Below, piece after piece: positions 17,909 through 27,445 of a stretch of DNA of 64,000 nt. A program made the translations under genes and the position numbers. Position 1 is the stretch's first letter; each line of letters begins with the position of its first letter. Under the pieces are notes generated by a model. It had not been told where the DNA came from. It searched no databases and saw only the letters and a program-made list of their open reading frames with translations. Source of the stretch: Candidatus Cryptobacteroides avicola (GTDB lineage: Bacteria > Bacteroidota > Bacteroidia > Bacteroidales > UBA932); contig JADILV010000021.1 in NCBI GenBank assembly GCA_017695115.1, positions 124,001-188,000 on the forward strand, given 5' to 3'.

Positions 17909-18757
17909 TTACTGTCTGAAGTCTGCCGGAAAATGCAGCAGCTGGCAGGCAAGGGCCTTGGCCATTCTGTAGTGTCCTTCCGAGTTCGGATGGAGAAGGT
18001 CCGTTTCTTTGTCGTTGAAGTATCTTTCATGGGATTTGTTCAGAGGGAAAAGCCCCGAGATACTGTTCAGGTCGATTACAGGTACGGCCCATACATTTGC
18101 CGCTTCTTTTATGGCCTGGACATAATCATCGATATAGAGCCCTAAAGTGTTGGGAAACGATTCTTCCGGCTGGATGTTGCCGTCTCCGAAACGTGCGTAT
18201 CCGCGGTGTATGGGAGTCAGCAGTATGATCTGCCGGTCCGGAAATTCAGTTTTCAGATAATTCATGACCATGTTTATACGGCCGCGGAAGCAGGAGCCGT
18301 CCATCTGGAAAACCCTGCGCATTCTGGTGTCTGTTTCAGGACCGGAAACGGTTGTCTTCTGCGGTTCGTAGGAGTACCATTCACCCAAAGGGACGTCTGC
18401 ATAGTAATCGTTTGTCCCGGCAAAGACAATGATGGCGTCTACCTGGTCTCCCGCTTCTTCCTTCAGCTTTTCAGCCTGTCCGGGAAGATCGCTCCACTGG
18501 TGGCCGTTGATACCGTAGACCAGAGCTTCTATGCCGAGCATTTCTTCCAGGAACTGCCAGTAGTTCTTGTCCGTACCGATATGTTCCTTATCTGTTATCG
18601 AATCTCCGAGGAAAGCTACTTTCTTTCCGTTCCACTGCTGTTCTACGGTTTCAGTGATTTTACCGGTGTCCGTGCTGCGGGCGTCTGCAACCTGTTCTGA
18701 AACCGGGACTGCTGCCGCCAGTGCGGCAATGATTACAGATGATATGGTCTTATTCAT
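17909..18757 (-). CDS. SGNH/GDSL-type hydrolase, exported
   Basis: 282 residues with a signal peptide whose AALAAAVPVSEQ stretch resembles that of the neighbouring esterase. Block I GDSIT (Ser53), block II GINGHQW, block III GTNDYY and block V DLLHPNSEGH near the C-terminus supply the Ser-Gly-Asn-His set. SGNH esterases of this type deacetylate carbohydrates. The gene lies 47 bases upstream of the esterase gene and only 4 bases downstream of the GH106 gene, so the three are one operon. Confidence 0.85.
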   Translation of the reverse strand: MNKTISSVIIAALAAAVPVSEQVADARSTDTGKITETVEQQWNGKKVAFLGDSITDKEHIGTDKNYWQFLEEMLGIEALVYGINGHQWSDLPGQAEKLKEEAGDQVDAIIVFAGTNDYYADVPLGEWYSYEPQKTTVSGPETDTRMRRVFQMDGSCFRGRINMVMNYLKTEFPDRQIILLTPIHRGYARFGDGNIQPEESFPNTLGLYIDDYVQAIKEAANVWAVPVIDLNSISGLFPLNKSHERYFNDKETDLLHPNSEGHYRMAKALACQLLHFPADFRQ

Positions 18758-18761
18758 ACCG

Positions 18762-21700
18762 TTATTGTATTGGTGATTGTGTCATTACTTTTATTTCAAC
18801 GGGGCCGGTCAGTCCGCTCTCTCGCAACTGTTCGGCAGGTGAGGGCCATTTAAGTACCCATGTTTTCCTGTCCTGCTCTTTCTGTGCGGCATCGTAGACC
18901 AGGCGGTTGAACCACGTGCCTGTCACTTCTATGCACAGTACGTTCTGTCCGTCTGACAGCGCTTCGGTTATGTCCGCCTTATATGGCTCACACCAGATGT
19001 TCCGGACGAATGTGCCGTTGACCGATACGGAAGCAATGTCATCCACTTTGCCCAGATCAAGAATATATCTGCAGTCTTCCTGCTTGTCTACGTTGACAAC
19101 AGCAGTATATCTGACTGTTCCGGAGAAATGTTTTGCCTCTGCCGGCACGTCAAGGTCTTTCCATGGCGCGAGTTCCGAAATGCATAGCGAATCAGGGGCA
19201 CCCCAGCCGTCAGGATATTCAAGTGTCCATCTGCCTCCGACATGTATTGCGGAAGATTCTTCCCGGTCTGCCGGTTTTTCCTGCGGTTCATCCTTATGGA
19301 ATACGATAAAGCATGATCCGGCCTTCGCGAGCGTCAGTTCCACTTCGGATCCTGTACCCTTGGCTTTGCATCCGGCGGCGGTGATCTCCCCGCTTACTGG
19401 GTCCCATATTTCCGCATTTCCGGTACTGCGGAAATCCAGTCTGCCTGAAAAGCCGTCGCTGCCTTCCGGTGCGGTGATGAAATACCAGTCTGCATTTTCT
19501 GTCTGCCTGTGCAGCCATCCGAGACCGGCAGTCCCGGACATATCCGGTTCAATGCCGAGCAGCCTGAGGGCTTCGCCTATTTCAATCCCGGATATGACCT
19601 TTCCTTTTCCGACAGTACGTATTCCTGATGACAGTTTGTCTCCCCAGATGCTTTTCACGGCTTTGGAGAACTTTCTTTGCGCAGCCTTTCCACCGGTCAG
19701 TGTCGCGATTCCGTTCGGAGCATTCCCTACGATTGTGGCCCCGTCACGGACGAGCCCCAGTATCTTTTCCAATGTTTCGGGACGCATCCTGCCTTCTCCC
19801 GGCAGCCAGAGCACCCTGTACCGGAGCCCTTCCGGAGTGACAATGTCACCTTCTTCTACAGACAGACGGTTCAGGAGGACATCGGGATTGCAGTAATCAT
19901 ATTTGTATCCTTCAGGAAAGCCTGTCTCCTGGTCAGGTTTCGCATCCGTTTCGTCTCCAAGATACCAAAGCACATCCGAAACCGGTCTGCCTCTTTCCAG
20001 CATATAGCTGCACCGTGCGAAATATGCCGTGAAGTCAGGCATGTATTTCCACCATGTCTGCCCGCGCAGGAAAGGAGTGCCTATCCCTGCTCCGGAAAAG
20101 GATGTGCCCGGAGGGAGGAAGCCGACTTGCGGATTGTGCGTGCAGGTATGGAAGACCAGATGGGTGACGCCTTCTGTCATGTTCTTGTCTGCAACGCTCT
20201 TGAGCATCCTGAAATCCTCGTCCCAGGTATGCGCGAACGATGTGAAGGACTCGGCGGCAACACGGTGTTTCCCATACAGCCTTGCGGCCGATGCGGTAGG
20301 CTTTATCGGCTTGAAATTGAATGACCCTACGTAATTTTCAGACCGCGGCTGCCAGAACTCGCACATAGGGACATCGGCATATTTGAAATATTCCATGATA
20401 TCGGCCGGGAAGACATCCCCTGCCGAAGTCTCATAGGAGAACGACATCCCCCTTTCTCCGGCATGCTTCCTCATGTTTCCGTAAAAGTTTTCCGACATCA
20501 AGTCCCCGATAACATTCCTCCAGTCGCACAGGAATCTGAAAGTCGTTTCAGGACTGTCGATTACGTAGCCGAACAGAGCCGGGATCCATTTCCTCAAAGG
20601 ATAGTCTGTACGGGTTTCGAATTCGGCTTCCATATTTTCTGTCCATGTCTGGGTCTTGCATTCCCAGCTGTCGAACAGGAGGCCGTTGAGGAGTCCGTCT
20701 GCAAGAGGTCCTCCTTCAGCAGTCAGCCGTCCGATATATCCGTCGAACTGCGCATCGGAGCCGGCAGTCGAGAGCTTGTCGCATTCCCATCCTGTCCCTT
20801 CTTCAGGAGCCGGCCCGTTCTTCATCCCCGTATTCACATGGCCGATCCTGAGTACGGTCCATTTCCCGGAAGGCGCTTTCCAGTCCAGGACCTTCCCGTC
20901 GAACCTGTCTGTAAGATCCAATATTCCGTTTTCGTCGATATAGGTTTCCGGAGAATGTATGTAGCCGTCTCCTTTCCTTTCTATGCCCCTCAGAGTCCAG
21001 CCTGCTTCCGATTCCCAGTTGTTTTTCCTTGCCGCTGAAGAAAGCAGCAGGGACGGGAATGTCATGTCATGCCTGTTGGCTATCTTTATAAGGTAAGTCC
21101 TGGCACCTTGCACTTCCATGCATGACAAGGTCAAAGGACGGTCATCCTGCCAGTTTGACTGCGGAAGCCAGGTGTCGAGTATTTCCTTGTGACTGCCGTC
21201 ATCCAATACGGCTTCAGCACGTACATGGACTCCCGGGTCATAGCACCAGCCGTGATTCATCCCCTGTACGCACGGGAATTCTACGGATCTGATTACGACA
21301 TTTTCCGGAAAAGAGACTTTTATCCAGTAAGGCGCATCCTGGGATGAAGGGGCAAGATGCAGCGGTTCTTTCGCAGTGCCGGACAGGATGCTTTCCCAGT
21401 CGCAAGGCACATTGCTGTCGATCTTCTCCGGTACCAGAGGCTTGCCGGTATCTCCTTCGGGAGTCGGGAAAGCGAGTACCATTATGTCCCGGTAATCTCG
21501 CCATTCTTCCTGGCTTGGCTGCGGGATGGCAAGGACCGCCTGTCCGGATTCAGGAGTCAGGTCCGTACGGCTCCAGACGAGATGCCTCATGGCATTTTCC
21601 GGTTTTATCCACGGACCTCCGGCCATAGCCCAGCCCGGGCATCCCTGCATTGTGAAGCGCAGCCCGAGCCGTCTGCATTCCAGGGCGGTATGCTTTACCG

Positions 21701-22037
21701 CACTGTCCCACATGGGGCTGAGGCAGGTGATCTGATCTTCGCATCCGGGCCATATCCCTCCGAACTGTCCATGGAACAGCTGTACTCCTGAAAAGCCGGC
21801 CCCGGCAATGGCTTCCAGGTCAGCTGTGATTCCTTCTGTGGAAACGTTGCCGCCGATATAATGGAACCAGGTTTCCGGATAAAAAACGGGAGAAGGGTCC
21901 GAAAATTCGCGGATGTCTGATTCTCCGAACGGTTTGTCATGATATTCCCCGGAAGGTATGGCGGGAACCTGTCCCTGCAATAGACTGCAGCATGTGGACA
22001 GAACGGCTATCGAAAAAGTTTTGGCTGTCAAATTCAT
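18762..22037 (-). CDS. GH106-like glycosidase (alpha-L-rhamnosidase family)
   Basis: 1,091 residues from the ATG at 22037 (MNLTAKTFSIAVLSTCCS, a Sec signal). The open frame continues upstream to 22910, but that part is antisense to the lipoate ligase gene and is rejected. GH106 is shown by FHYIGGNVSTEGITADLEAI near residue 60-80, the GCPGWAMAGGPW and LFDSWECKTQTW motifs, and a C-terminal beta-sandwich with jelly-roll repeats. The family removes alpha-linked rhamnose (for example from pectic rhamnogalacturonan); the substrate here is unproven. Operon with the SGNH hydrolase and esterase downstream, suggesting an acetylated rhamnose-containing polysaccharide. Confidence 0.82.
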   Translation of the reverse strand: MNLTAKTFSIAVLSTCCSLLQGQVPAIPSGEYHDKPFGESDIREFSDPSPVFYPETWFHYIGGNVSTEGITADLEAIAGAGFSGVQLFHGQFGGIWPGCEDQITCLSPMWDSAVKHTALECRRLGLRFTMQGCPGWAMAGGPWIKPENAMRHLVWSRTDLTPESGQAVLAIPQPSQEEWRDYRDIMVLAFPTPEGDTGKPLVPEKIDSNVPCDWESILSGTAKEPLHLAPSSQDAPYWIKVSFPENVVIRSVEFPCVQGMNHGWCYDPGVHVRAEAVLDDGSHKEILDTWLPQSNWQDDRPLTLSCMEVQGARTYLIKIANRHDMTFPSLLLSSAARKNNWESEAGWTLRGIERKGDGYIHSPETYIDENGILDLTDRFDGKVLDWKAPSGKWTVLRIGHVNTGMKNGPAPEEGTGWECDKLSTAGSDAQFDGYIGRLTAEGGPLADGLLNGLLFDSWECKTQTWTENMEAEFETRTDYPLRKWIPALFGYVIDSPETTFRFLCDWRNVIGDLMSENFYGNMRKHAGERGMSFSYETSAGDVFPADIMEYFKYADVPMCEFWQPRSENYVGSFNFKPIKPTASAARLYGKHRVAAESFTSFAHTWDEDFRMLKSVADKNMTEGVTHLVFHTCTHNPQVGFLPPGTSFSGAGIGTPFLRGQTWWKYMPDFTAYFARCSYMLERGRPVSDVLWYLGDETDAKPDQETGFPEGYKYDYCNPDVLLNRLSVEEGDIVTPEGLRYRVLWLPGEGRMRPETLEKILGLVRDGATIVGNAPNGIATLTGGKAAQRKFSKAVKSIWGDKLSSGIRTVGKGKVISGIEIGEALRLLGIEPDMSGTAGLGWLHRQTENADWYFITAPEGSDGFSGRLDFRSTGNAEIWDPVSGEITAAGCKAKGTGSEVELTLAKAGSCFIVFHKDEPQEKPADREESSAIHVGGRWTLEYPDGWGAPDSLCISELAPWKDLDVPAEAKHFSGTVRYTAVVNVDKQEDCRYILDLGKVDDIASVSVNGTFVRNIWCEPYKADITEALSDGQNVLCIEVTGTWFNRLVYDAAQKEQDRKTWVLKWPSPAEQLRESGLTGPVEIKVMTQSPIQ

Positions 22038-22147
22038 CTCAATCAGAATGTCGGTATGATTGATCCTGTTTTTTTTCGAGGCCCTAAGGTAGCGAAAATT
22101 TTTACAGTTTTTATAAAAAAAGATGGATAATATATCTCCAATAATCT

Positions 22148-22155
22148 TAAATTTG
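22148..22155 (+). promoter_or_regulatory. -7 element of the glycine cleavage operon
   Basis: TAAATTTG, 21 bases upstream of the ATG chosen for the lipoate ligase. The -33 region is weak. It lies in the divergent gap shared with the GH106 gene. Confidence 0.45.
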
Positions 22156-22175
22156 AAAGATGTTTGCATGACCGC

Positions 22176-22913
22176 ATGATGATGACACAAGTGTTGCTGC
22201 CTGACAGCCATGGTGGTGACGGCAGGCCGTTGGCTTTCTATCTGGCGATGGAAGAATACATTGCCCGGAAGTACGCTGCAGGGGATTATTTCTTCGTGTG
22301 GCGGACGGGGCCATCGGTTATCTTCGGCCGGAACCAGTCTCTCGAGTCGGAGGTGAATCTGGAATATTGCCGCGAACATGATATAAAGGTGTACCGCCGA
22401 AAGAGCGGTGGAGGCTGCGTCTACTCTGACATGGGGAATTTGATGCATTCGTGCATTACATCTCCGGAGGGTGACGCCGCTTTTGTTTTCCACAGGTACA
22501 TGCAATGGATGGCGCTGGCGCTCTCCAGGCTGGGCATTGATGCGCGTGTGTGCGGAAGGAATGACATAACGGTCGGCGGCAGGAAAGTCTCGGGAAACGC
22601 CTTTCATCTGCTTCCCAGACGGTGCATAATCCACGGGACCCTGCTTTTCGGGACGGACCTTGATGCTCTGGAGCAGGCGGTCAATCCTCCTGTGGAGAAA
22701 CTGGTGCGGCGCGGGATAAGTTCTGTGCGGCAGCGGGTTACGAATCTGGGGGAAATGCTGGACATGGACATGGATGCCTTCACCGGCCATATAGTGAGTT
22801 CGATGTGTGACGGTTCCGTGACCTTGGATGCCGGTGATGTCTCCAGTATAGAGGAAATGTCGCAGGAGTATCTGCAGGAGAGCTTCCTGACCGGCAGGAA
22901 CCCGAAACACTGA
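22176..22913 (+). CDS. lplA: Lipoate-protein ligase A family protein
   Basis: 245 residues from the ATG at 22176; further ATGs follow directly, and a TTG twelve bases upstream is less likely. Motifs of the LplA/LipB/BirA catalytic domain are clear: RRKSGGGCVYSDMGN at about 73-87 (lipoyl-AMP binding), GRNDITVGGRKVSGNAF with the conserved lysine, and a short C-terminal accessory part. It attaches lipoate to the carrier lysine of GcvH. It is the first gene of the glycine cleavage operon, 43 bases before gcvT, so it likely serves that H protein in particular. It appears to lack the large LplA C-terminal domain. Confidence 0.88.
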   Translation: MMMTQVLLPDSHGGDGRPLAFYLAMEEYIARKYAAGDYFFVWRTGPSVIFGRNQSLESEVNLEYCREHDIKVYRRKSGGGCVYSDMGNLMHSCITSPEGDAAFVFHRYMQWMALALSRLGIDARVCGRNDITVGGRKVSGNAFHLLPRRCIIHGTLLFGTDLDALEQAVNPPVEKLVRRGISSVRQRVTNLGEMLDMDMDAFTGHIVSSMCDGSVTLDAGDVSSIEEMSQEYLQESFLTGRNPKH

Positions 22914-22956
22914 CTGTCTTCAAAAAGGGAAATAACATAGATAACACATAAAACCA

Positions 22957-24060
22957 ATGACAATGGAACAGCCGATATCAAGAACCTGTCTTTATTACAG
23001 CCATGTGACCCTTGGGGCGAAAATGGAGCCCTTCGCAGGGTTCAGCATGCCTATACAGTATCAGGGAATAATAGAAGAGCACCAGGCGGTGAGGACTGCC
23101 GCAGGGATGTTCGATGTCTCGCACATGGGAGAGATCCTCGTCAGCGGACCTGATGCCGAAAAATATGTCAACTACCTGTTTACCAATGATGTCACGGATA
23201 TGCCTGAAGGCAAGGTACTTTACGGTATGATGCTCCATCCTGACGGTGGAGTGGTGGATGACCTCCTGGTGTACAGGCTTTTCGGGGGGAAAGGTTTCCT
23301 GCTGGTGGTGAATGCGGCCAACATAGCCAAAGACGCAGCGTGGGCCTGCTCTCTGGCGGAAAAATATGACGTGACTGTGGAGAACCGGTCTGAAGACTGG
23401 GGAGAGGTGGCCCTGCAGGGACCGGAAGCGGAAAGGATAATGCTCGAAGTCCTGGGGCTGGATATGAAAGAGCTTGTCTTCTACACTTTTACGGAAGCCA
23501 GGTGGAAAGGTTACCGCCTGACAGTCAGCAGGACCGGCTATACCGGAGAAGACGGCTTCGAACTGTACGGGTCTCCTGAAGTTGTCTGCCATATCTGGAA
23601 GGCATTGCTTGATGCAGGTGTACAGCCTTGCGGACTTGGCTGCAGGGATACGCTCCGTTTTGAAGCCGGTCTGCCTCTTTACGGACATGAGCTGAGCGAC
23701 ACCATCTCTCCTGTCGAGGCCGGTCTGGGGATGTTCGTGAAAGCGGACAAGGGCGATTTCTGCGGCAGGGATGCGGTCATCAGACAGAAAGCGGAAGGAG
23801 TTTCCCGCAAGGTCATCGGTATCGAACTGTCAGACAAGGCCATACCCCGTGCCGGATACCCGGTTTTCGCAGGAGGTGAGCAGATCGGGCATGTGACTAC
23901 AGGCTACCGTTCCATTTCCACCGGAAAGAGTATCTGTATGGCACTTGTGTCTGCAGGGTACGCCGCCCTCGGCACTTCGCTGGAGGTGGAGATACACCGT
24001 AAACGCATTCCCGGGACCGTCTGCAAAAAACGTTTTTACCGGACTTCCTATAAAAAATAG
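22957..24060 (+). CDS. gcvT: Glycine cleavage system T protein (aminomethyltransferase)
   Basis: 367 residues, cytoplasmic. It transfers the methylene group from aminomethyl-lipoyl-GcvH to tetrahydrofolate and releases ammonia. GCV_T signatures: [10 protein letters not shown] (about 50-59), VNAANIAKD, the folate-binding [24 protein letters not shown] and the C-terminal domain VGIELSD-type segment. It is followed after 103 bases by gcvH. That gap contains a CGTCAG-G-CTGACG dyad (24117-24129) and might hold a secondary promoter. Confidence 0.96.
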   Translation: MTMEQPISRTCLYYSHVTLGAKMEPFAGFSMPIQYQGIIEEHQAVRTAAGMFDVSHMGEILVSGPDAEKYVNYLFTNDVTDMPEGKVLYGMMLHPDGGVVDDLLVYRLFGGKGFLLVVNAANIAKDAAWACSLAEKYDVTVENRSEDWGEVALQGPEAERIMLEVLGLDMKELVFYTFTEARWKGYRLTVSRTGYTGEDGFELYGSPEVVCHIWKALLDAGVQPCGLGCRDTLRFEAGLPLYGHELSDTISPVEAGLGMFVKADKGDFCGRDAVIRQKAEGVSRKVIGIELSDKAIPRAGYPVFAGGEQIGHVTTGYRSISTGKSICMALVSAGYAALGTSLEVEIHRKRIPGTVCKKRFYRTSYKK

Positions 24061-24163
24061 CGTCCGGATCTAAAAGGTAAAATATTGAATATTAGAATAA
24101 TACAATCGGATAAATTCGTCAGGCTGACGTAAAATAATAACCAATAAAAATACAATTACAATT

Positions 24164-24547
24164 ATGTCAAAGACAATAGAAGGGCTTTACTACAGCCAGT
24201 CCCATGAATGGGTAAAAGTAGAAGGGAACACTGCGTTTGTAGGTATAACCGATTATGCGCAGTCCGCTCTTGGCAGCGTTGTTTATGTGGACATGCCGCA
24301 GGAAGATGATCATGTGGATGCTGAAATGGAGTTCGGTGCCGTGGAAAGTGTGAAAGCCGCCAGCGACCTTGTCTCTCCTGTGTCGGGTACAGTCGTAGAA
24401 GTCAACTCCGGACTGGAGGATTCACCTTCGCTTCTGAATGAAAAGCCGTATGAGACCTGGATAATCAAAGTCGAGATGTCTGATCCGTCCCAGCTTGACA
24501 ATCTCATGGATGCCAAGGCATATTCTGAATACTGTGAAAGCCTTTAG
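24164..24547 (+). CDS. gcvH: Glycine cleavage system H protein
   Basis: 127 residues, the lipoyl carrier that shuttles the aminomethyl group between P, T and L proteins. The lipoyl-lysine motif GAVESVKAASDL puts the modified lysine at residue 64. The N-terminal SQSHEWVKVEGN and the C-terminal DLMDAKAYSEYCE-like end are standard. The stop lies 3 bases before the gcvPA start, so the two are tightly coupled. Confidence 0.97.
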   Translation: MSKTIEGLYYSQSHEWVKVEGNTAFVGITDYAQSALGSVVYVDMPQEDDHVDAEMEFGAVESVKAASDLVSPVSGTVVEVNSGLEDSPSLLNEKPYETWIIKVEMSDPSQLDNLMDAKAYSEYCESL

Positions 24548-24550
24548 GTT

Positions 24551-25876
24551 ATGGGATGCCCGTATTTTCCTCATACAGAAGAAGACCTGAAGCGGATGCT
24601 GGAGCGGACCGGTGCCGTTTCCCTAAAAGACCTTTTCTCCGATGTTCCGGAGGAATTCATGCTCAAGGGTGAATTCAATCTTCCCGACGCCATGTCGGAG
24701 ATGGAGGTCCTGGAGAAATTCCGCCAGCTGGACGCTCTTGACAAAAAACTTACGGTCTTCTGCGGAGCGGGAGCATACGACCATTATGCCCCTGCCGTGA
24801 TACAGTATCTTCTTTCCCGTTCGGAGTTCCAGACTGCCTACACTCCGTACCAGGCGGAAATCTCCCAGGGTACTTTGCGGTATATCTTCGAGTTCCAGAG
24901 CATGGTCTGCTCTCTTACCGGGATGGACTGTGCCAATGCCTCCATGTACGACGGGGCCACGGCCGCAGCGGAGGCTATGATGATGAGTGTGGCCGCATCA
25001 CGTCGCAGGCACCGTATCCTGCTTTCTTCCACACTCATGCCGCAGGTCCTCGCCGTGGTCAGAACCTATGCGGACTATCATGGCATGGAAGTGTCCATGA
25101 TAGGGCAGGAGGACGGACAGACATCTGCAGCGTCTCTTGCGCAGGAACTTGCTTCAGGAGATGTGGCAGGAGTCCTCGTGCCGGGTATAAACAGGTTCGG
25201 CATTATCGAGGACCTTTCCGGATTCGCGGATACGGTACATGCCGGAGGCGCCTTGCTGGCCGTATATTCAGACCCGTCTTCACTGGCGGTCATCAGGACA
25301 CCTGGGGAATGGGGGGCCGACATAGCCTGCGGTGATGCCCAGACACTCGGCATGCCGCTGTCTTTCGGCGGTCCTTATGCAGGTTTCCTTGCCTGCCGCA
25401 AGGAATATATGCGTAAGCTTCCGGGCCGTATCGTGGGCGCTACACGTGATGCGCAGTGCCGCAGGGCTTTTGTCCTCACGCTCCAGGCCCGCGAGCAGCA
25501 CATCCGCCGTGAGAAGGCTACCAGCAACATCTGCTCGAACCAGTCACTTATGGCACTCTATGCCACTGTGTATATGTCGCTTATGGGGGATGAAGGTCTT
25601 AAGAAGGTCAATGACCTTTCATACGCCGGGGCGCATTATCTGCATGACAGGCTGGTAGCGACGGGATGTTTTGAAGATGTGTTTGACAAGCCTTTCCTGA
25701 AGGAGTTTGTACTTAAGACCGATGTGCCTGCGGACCAGCTCCAGAGGGCTCTTGCGGAAGAAGGTTTTTTCGCTCCTCTCCAGACCGAAGAGGGCTATGT
25801 TTCCTTCTGTGTCACCGAGAAGCGTTCCCGCGAAGAGATCGACCGTCTGCTCGCCGTCATCCGCACAGTCATATAG
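24551..25876 (+). CDS. gcvPA: Glycine dehydrogenase (decarboxylating) subunit 1
   Basis: 441 residues. N-terminal half of the split P protein, recognised by FCGAGAYDHYAPAVIQYL, YTPYQAEISQGTLRYIFEFQ and RDAQCRRAFVLTLQAREQHI. With GcvPB it forms the PLP enzyme that decarboxylates glycine and loads the aminomethyl group on GcvH. It is the small-subunit type found in Bacteria with a two-gene P protein rather than the fused form. 22 bases separate it from gcvPB. Confidence 0.96.
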   Translation: MGCPYFPHTEEDLKRMLERTGAVSLKDLFSDVPEEFMLKGEFNLPDAMSEMEVLEKFRQLDALDKKLTVFCGAGAYDHYAPAVIQYLLSRSEFQTAYTPYQAEISQGTLRYIFEFQSMVCSLTGMDCANASMYDGATAAAEAMMMSVAASRRRHRILLSSTLMPQVLAVVRTYADYHGMEVSMIGQEDGQTSAASLAQELASGDVAGVLVPGINRFGIIEDLSGFADTVHAGGALLAVYSDPSSLAVIRTPGEWGADIACGDAQTLGMPLSFGGPYAGFLACRKEYMRKLPGRIVGATRDAQCRRAFVLTLQAREQHIRREKATSNICSNQSLMALYATVYMSLMGDEGLKKVNDLSYAGAHYLHDRLVATGCFEDVFDKPFLKEFVLKTDVPADQLQRALAEEGFFAPLQTEEGYVSFCVTEKRSREEIDRLLAVIRTVI

Positions 25877-25898
25877 AACCTTTCAACCGACAATTAAC

Positions 25899-27353
25899 AT
25901 GCAATCATATTACGATAAATTGATCTTTGACCTGTCAAAGCCGGGCCGCAGCGGATATTCCCTTCCTGAAAATACGTGGGGAGTAACGGCTGATGCCTTG
26001 CCGGAAGACCTGCGGCGAAAGACCCCGGCAGGGCTTCCACAGGTCAGCGAGCCTGATGTCGTCAGGCATTATACGAACCTTTCCCAGATGAACTTCGGAG
26101 TTGATACCGGCTTCTATCCTCTTGGCAGCTGCACGATGAAATACAATCCGAAAATCAACGAACAGGTAGCTTCAATGCCTGGATTCTCCGCCCTTCATCC
26201 TCTCCAGCCCGAATGGACAGTGCAGGGGGCATTGAAACTGTACTATGACCTGTCCAGGGCGCTTTCCACCCTTACCGGCATGTCGGATTTTTCGCTGAAC
26301 CAGTTTGCAGGGGCACACGGGGAGCTTACCGGTCTGATGATTATGAGGCAGTACCATCGTTTGAGAGGAGACCACGGCAGGACGAAAGTCATCGTCCCGG
26401 ACAGTGCGCACGGGACCAATCCTGCAAGTGCAGCCGTCTGCGGACTCTCCGTAGTGCAGGTCAAGTCCCTCGAAGACGGGACCATCGATGTCGGGGCGCT
26501 TAAAGGCCTGCTCGATGACAGTGTCGCAGGGATAATGATGACCAATCCCAACACTCTCGGTCTTTTTGAGACCCATGTGCGTGAAATCGCCGACCTTGTC
26601 CACGGATGCGGAGGCCTGCTTTATTATGACGGGGCCAACATGAACGCCCTTCTGGGGCAGGTGCGTCCTGGCGATATGGGCTTCGACATCATGCACCTGA
26701 ACCTGCACAAGACATTTTCTACCCCACACGGCGGCGGGGGCCCGGGTTCCGGCCCGGTGGGAGTTACATCCGCACTTGCGCACTGTCTGCCGTATCCGCG
26801 CGTGGTCAGGAAGAATGACGGGAAATATGCCTTGCTGACCGACAAGGATTCATGCGGGAGAATTTCCGGCTTTATGGGGAACTTCGGAGTCCTGCTGAAA
26901 GCATACGCCTATATCCTGATGCTGGGAAAACAGAACGTGAAGAATGTCGGCCCGTATGCCGTGCTGGCCGCGAACTATATAAAGGAAAGCCTGAAAGACT
27001 GCTACAAGCTTCCGATAAAAGGGCTCTGCAAACATGAGTTCGTGTTCGACGGTCTGGCCGAGGACAACGGGGTCACTACTCTGGATGTGGCCAAGAGGCT
27101 GCTGGACTATGGCTTCCATGCCCCTACCATCTATTTCCCTCTGCTTTTCCACCAGTCCATGATGATAGAGCCGACGGAAACGGAATCGAAAGAGACTCTG
27201 GACGCTTTTATCGGGGTCATGAGGAAAATCGCGGAGGAAGCCAAATCGGATCCTGAAATGCTCCGCTCGGCTCCGCACAATACTCCGGTCGGCCGCCCGG
27301 ACGAGACCTCTGCGGCTACGCATCCGGTGCTGAAATACTCGGATATGCAGTAG
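25899..27353 (+). CDS. gcvPB: Glycine dehydrogenase (decarboxylating) subunit 2
   Basis: 484 residues from the ATG at 25899 (MQSYYDKLIFDLSKPGR). The open frame extends upstream into gcvPA, but the family N-terminus begins here. The PLP lysine is in NLHKTFSTPHGGGGPG (about residue 270). LGSCTMKYNP, the proline-rich VPDSAHGTNPASA, and GANMNALLGQ are also diagnostic. It is the catalytic half of the P protein. A 93-base gap carrying interspersed repeats separates it from the lipoamide dehydrogenase gene. Confidence 0.96.
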   Translation: MQSYYDKLIFDLSKPGRSGYSLPENTWGVTADALPEDLRRKTPAGLPQVSEPDVVRHYTNLSQMNFGVDTGFYPLGSCTMKYNPKINEQVASMPGFSALHPLQPEWTVQGALKLYYDLSRALSTLTGMSDFSLNQFAGAHGELTGLMIMRQYHRLRGDHGRTKVIVPDSAHGTNPASAAVCGLSVVQVKSLEDGTIDVGALKGLLDDSVAGIMMTNPNTLGLFETHVREIADLVHGCGGLLYYDGANMNALLGQVRPGDMGFDIMHLNLHKTFSTPHGGGGPGSGPVGVTSALAHCLPYPRVVRKNDGKYALLTDKDSCGRISGFMGNFGVLLKAYAYILMLGKQNVKNVGPYAVLAANYIKESLKDCYKLPIKGLCKHEFVFDGLAEDNGVTTLDVAKRLLDYGFHAPTIYFPLLFHQSMMIEPTETESKETLDAFIGVMRKIAEEAKSDPEMLRSAPHNTPVGRPDETSAATHPVLKYSDMQ

Positions 27354-27363
27354 CCCGCCGGTA

Positions 27364-27431
27364 ATGTCATCCCGAGAGGGATCTGAGGTTGTTTCGATTG
27401 TCATCCCGAGCGTAGCCGAGGGATCTTTTTA
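27364..27431 (+). repeat. Two GTCATCCCGAG-type repeat units in tandem, copies 2-3
   Basis: GTCATCCCGAGAGGGATCT and, 19 bases later, GTCATCCCGAGCGTAGCCGA then GGGATCTTTTT. They fill the gap between gcvPB and the dehydrogenase gene. The second unit can fold (ATCCCGAGC...GAGGGAT) and ends in T5, so it might also attenuate transcription. Confidence 0.7.
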
Positions 27432-27445
27432 AGAACCATGTATAT

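Noticed and set aside
22038..22910. Open frame extending the GH106-like protein by 291 codons at its N-terminus
   Set aside because: It is antisense to the lipoate ligase gene, has no family similarity, and the ATG at 22037 is followed by a clean signal peptide.
22914..24163. Glycine riboswitch near gcvT or gcvH
   Set aside because: The gaps are too short or AT-rich and lack the paired aptamer features I would expect.
25707..25898. N-terminal extension of gcvPB into gcvPA
   Set aside because: The extension is the other frame of gcvPA; the family N-terminus starts at 25899.
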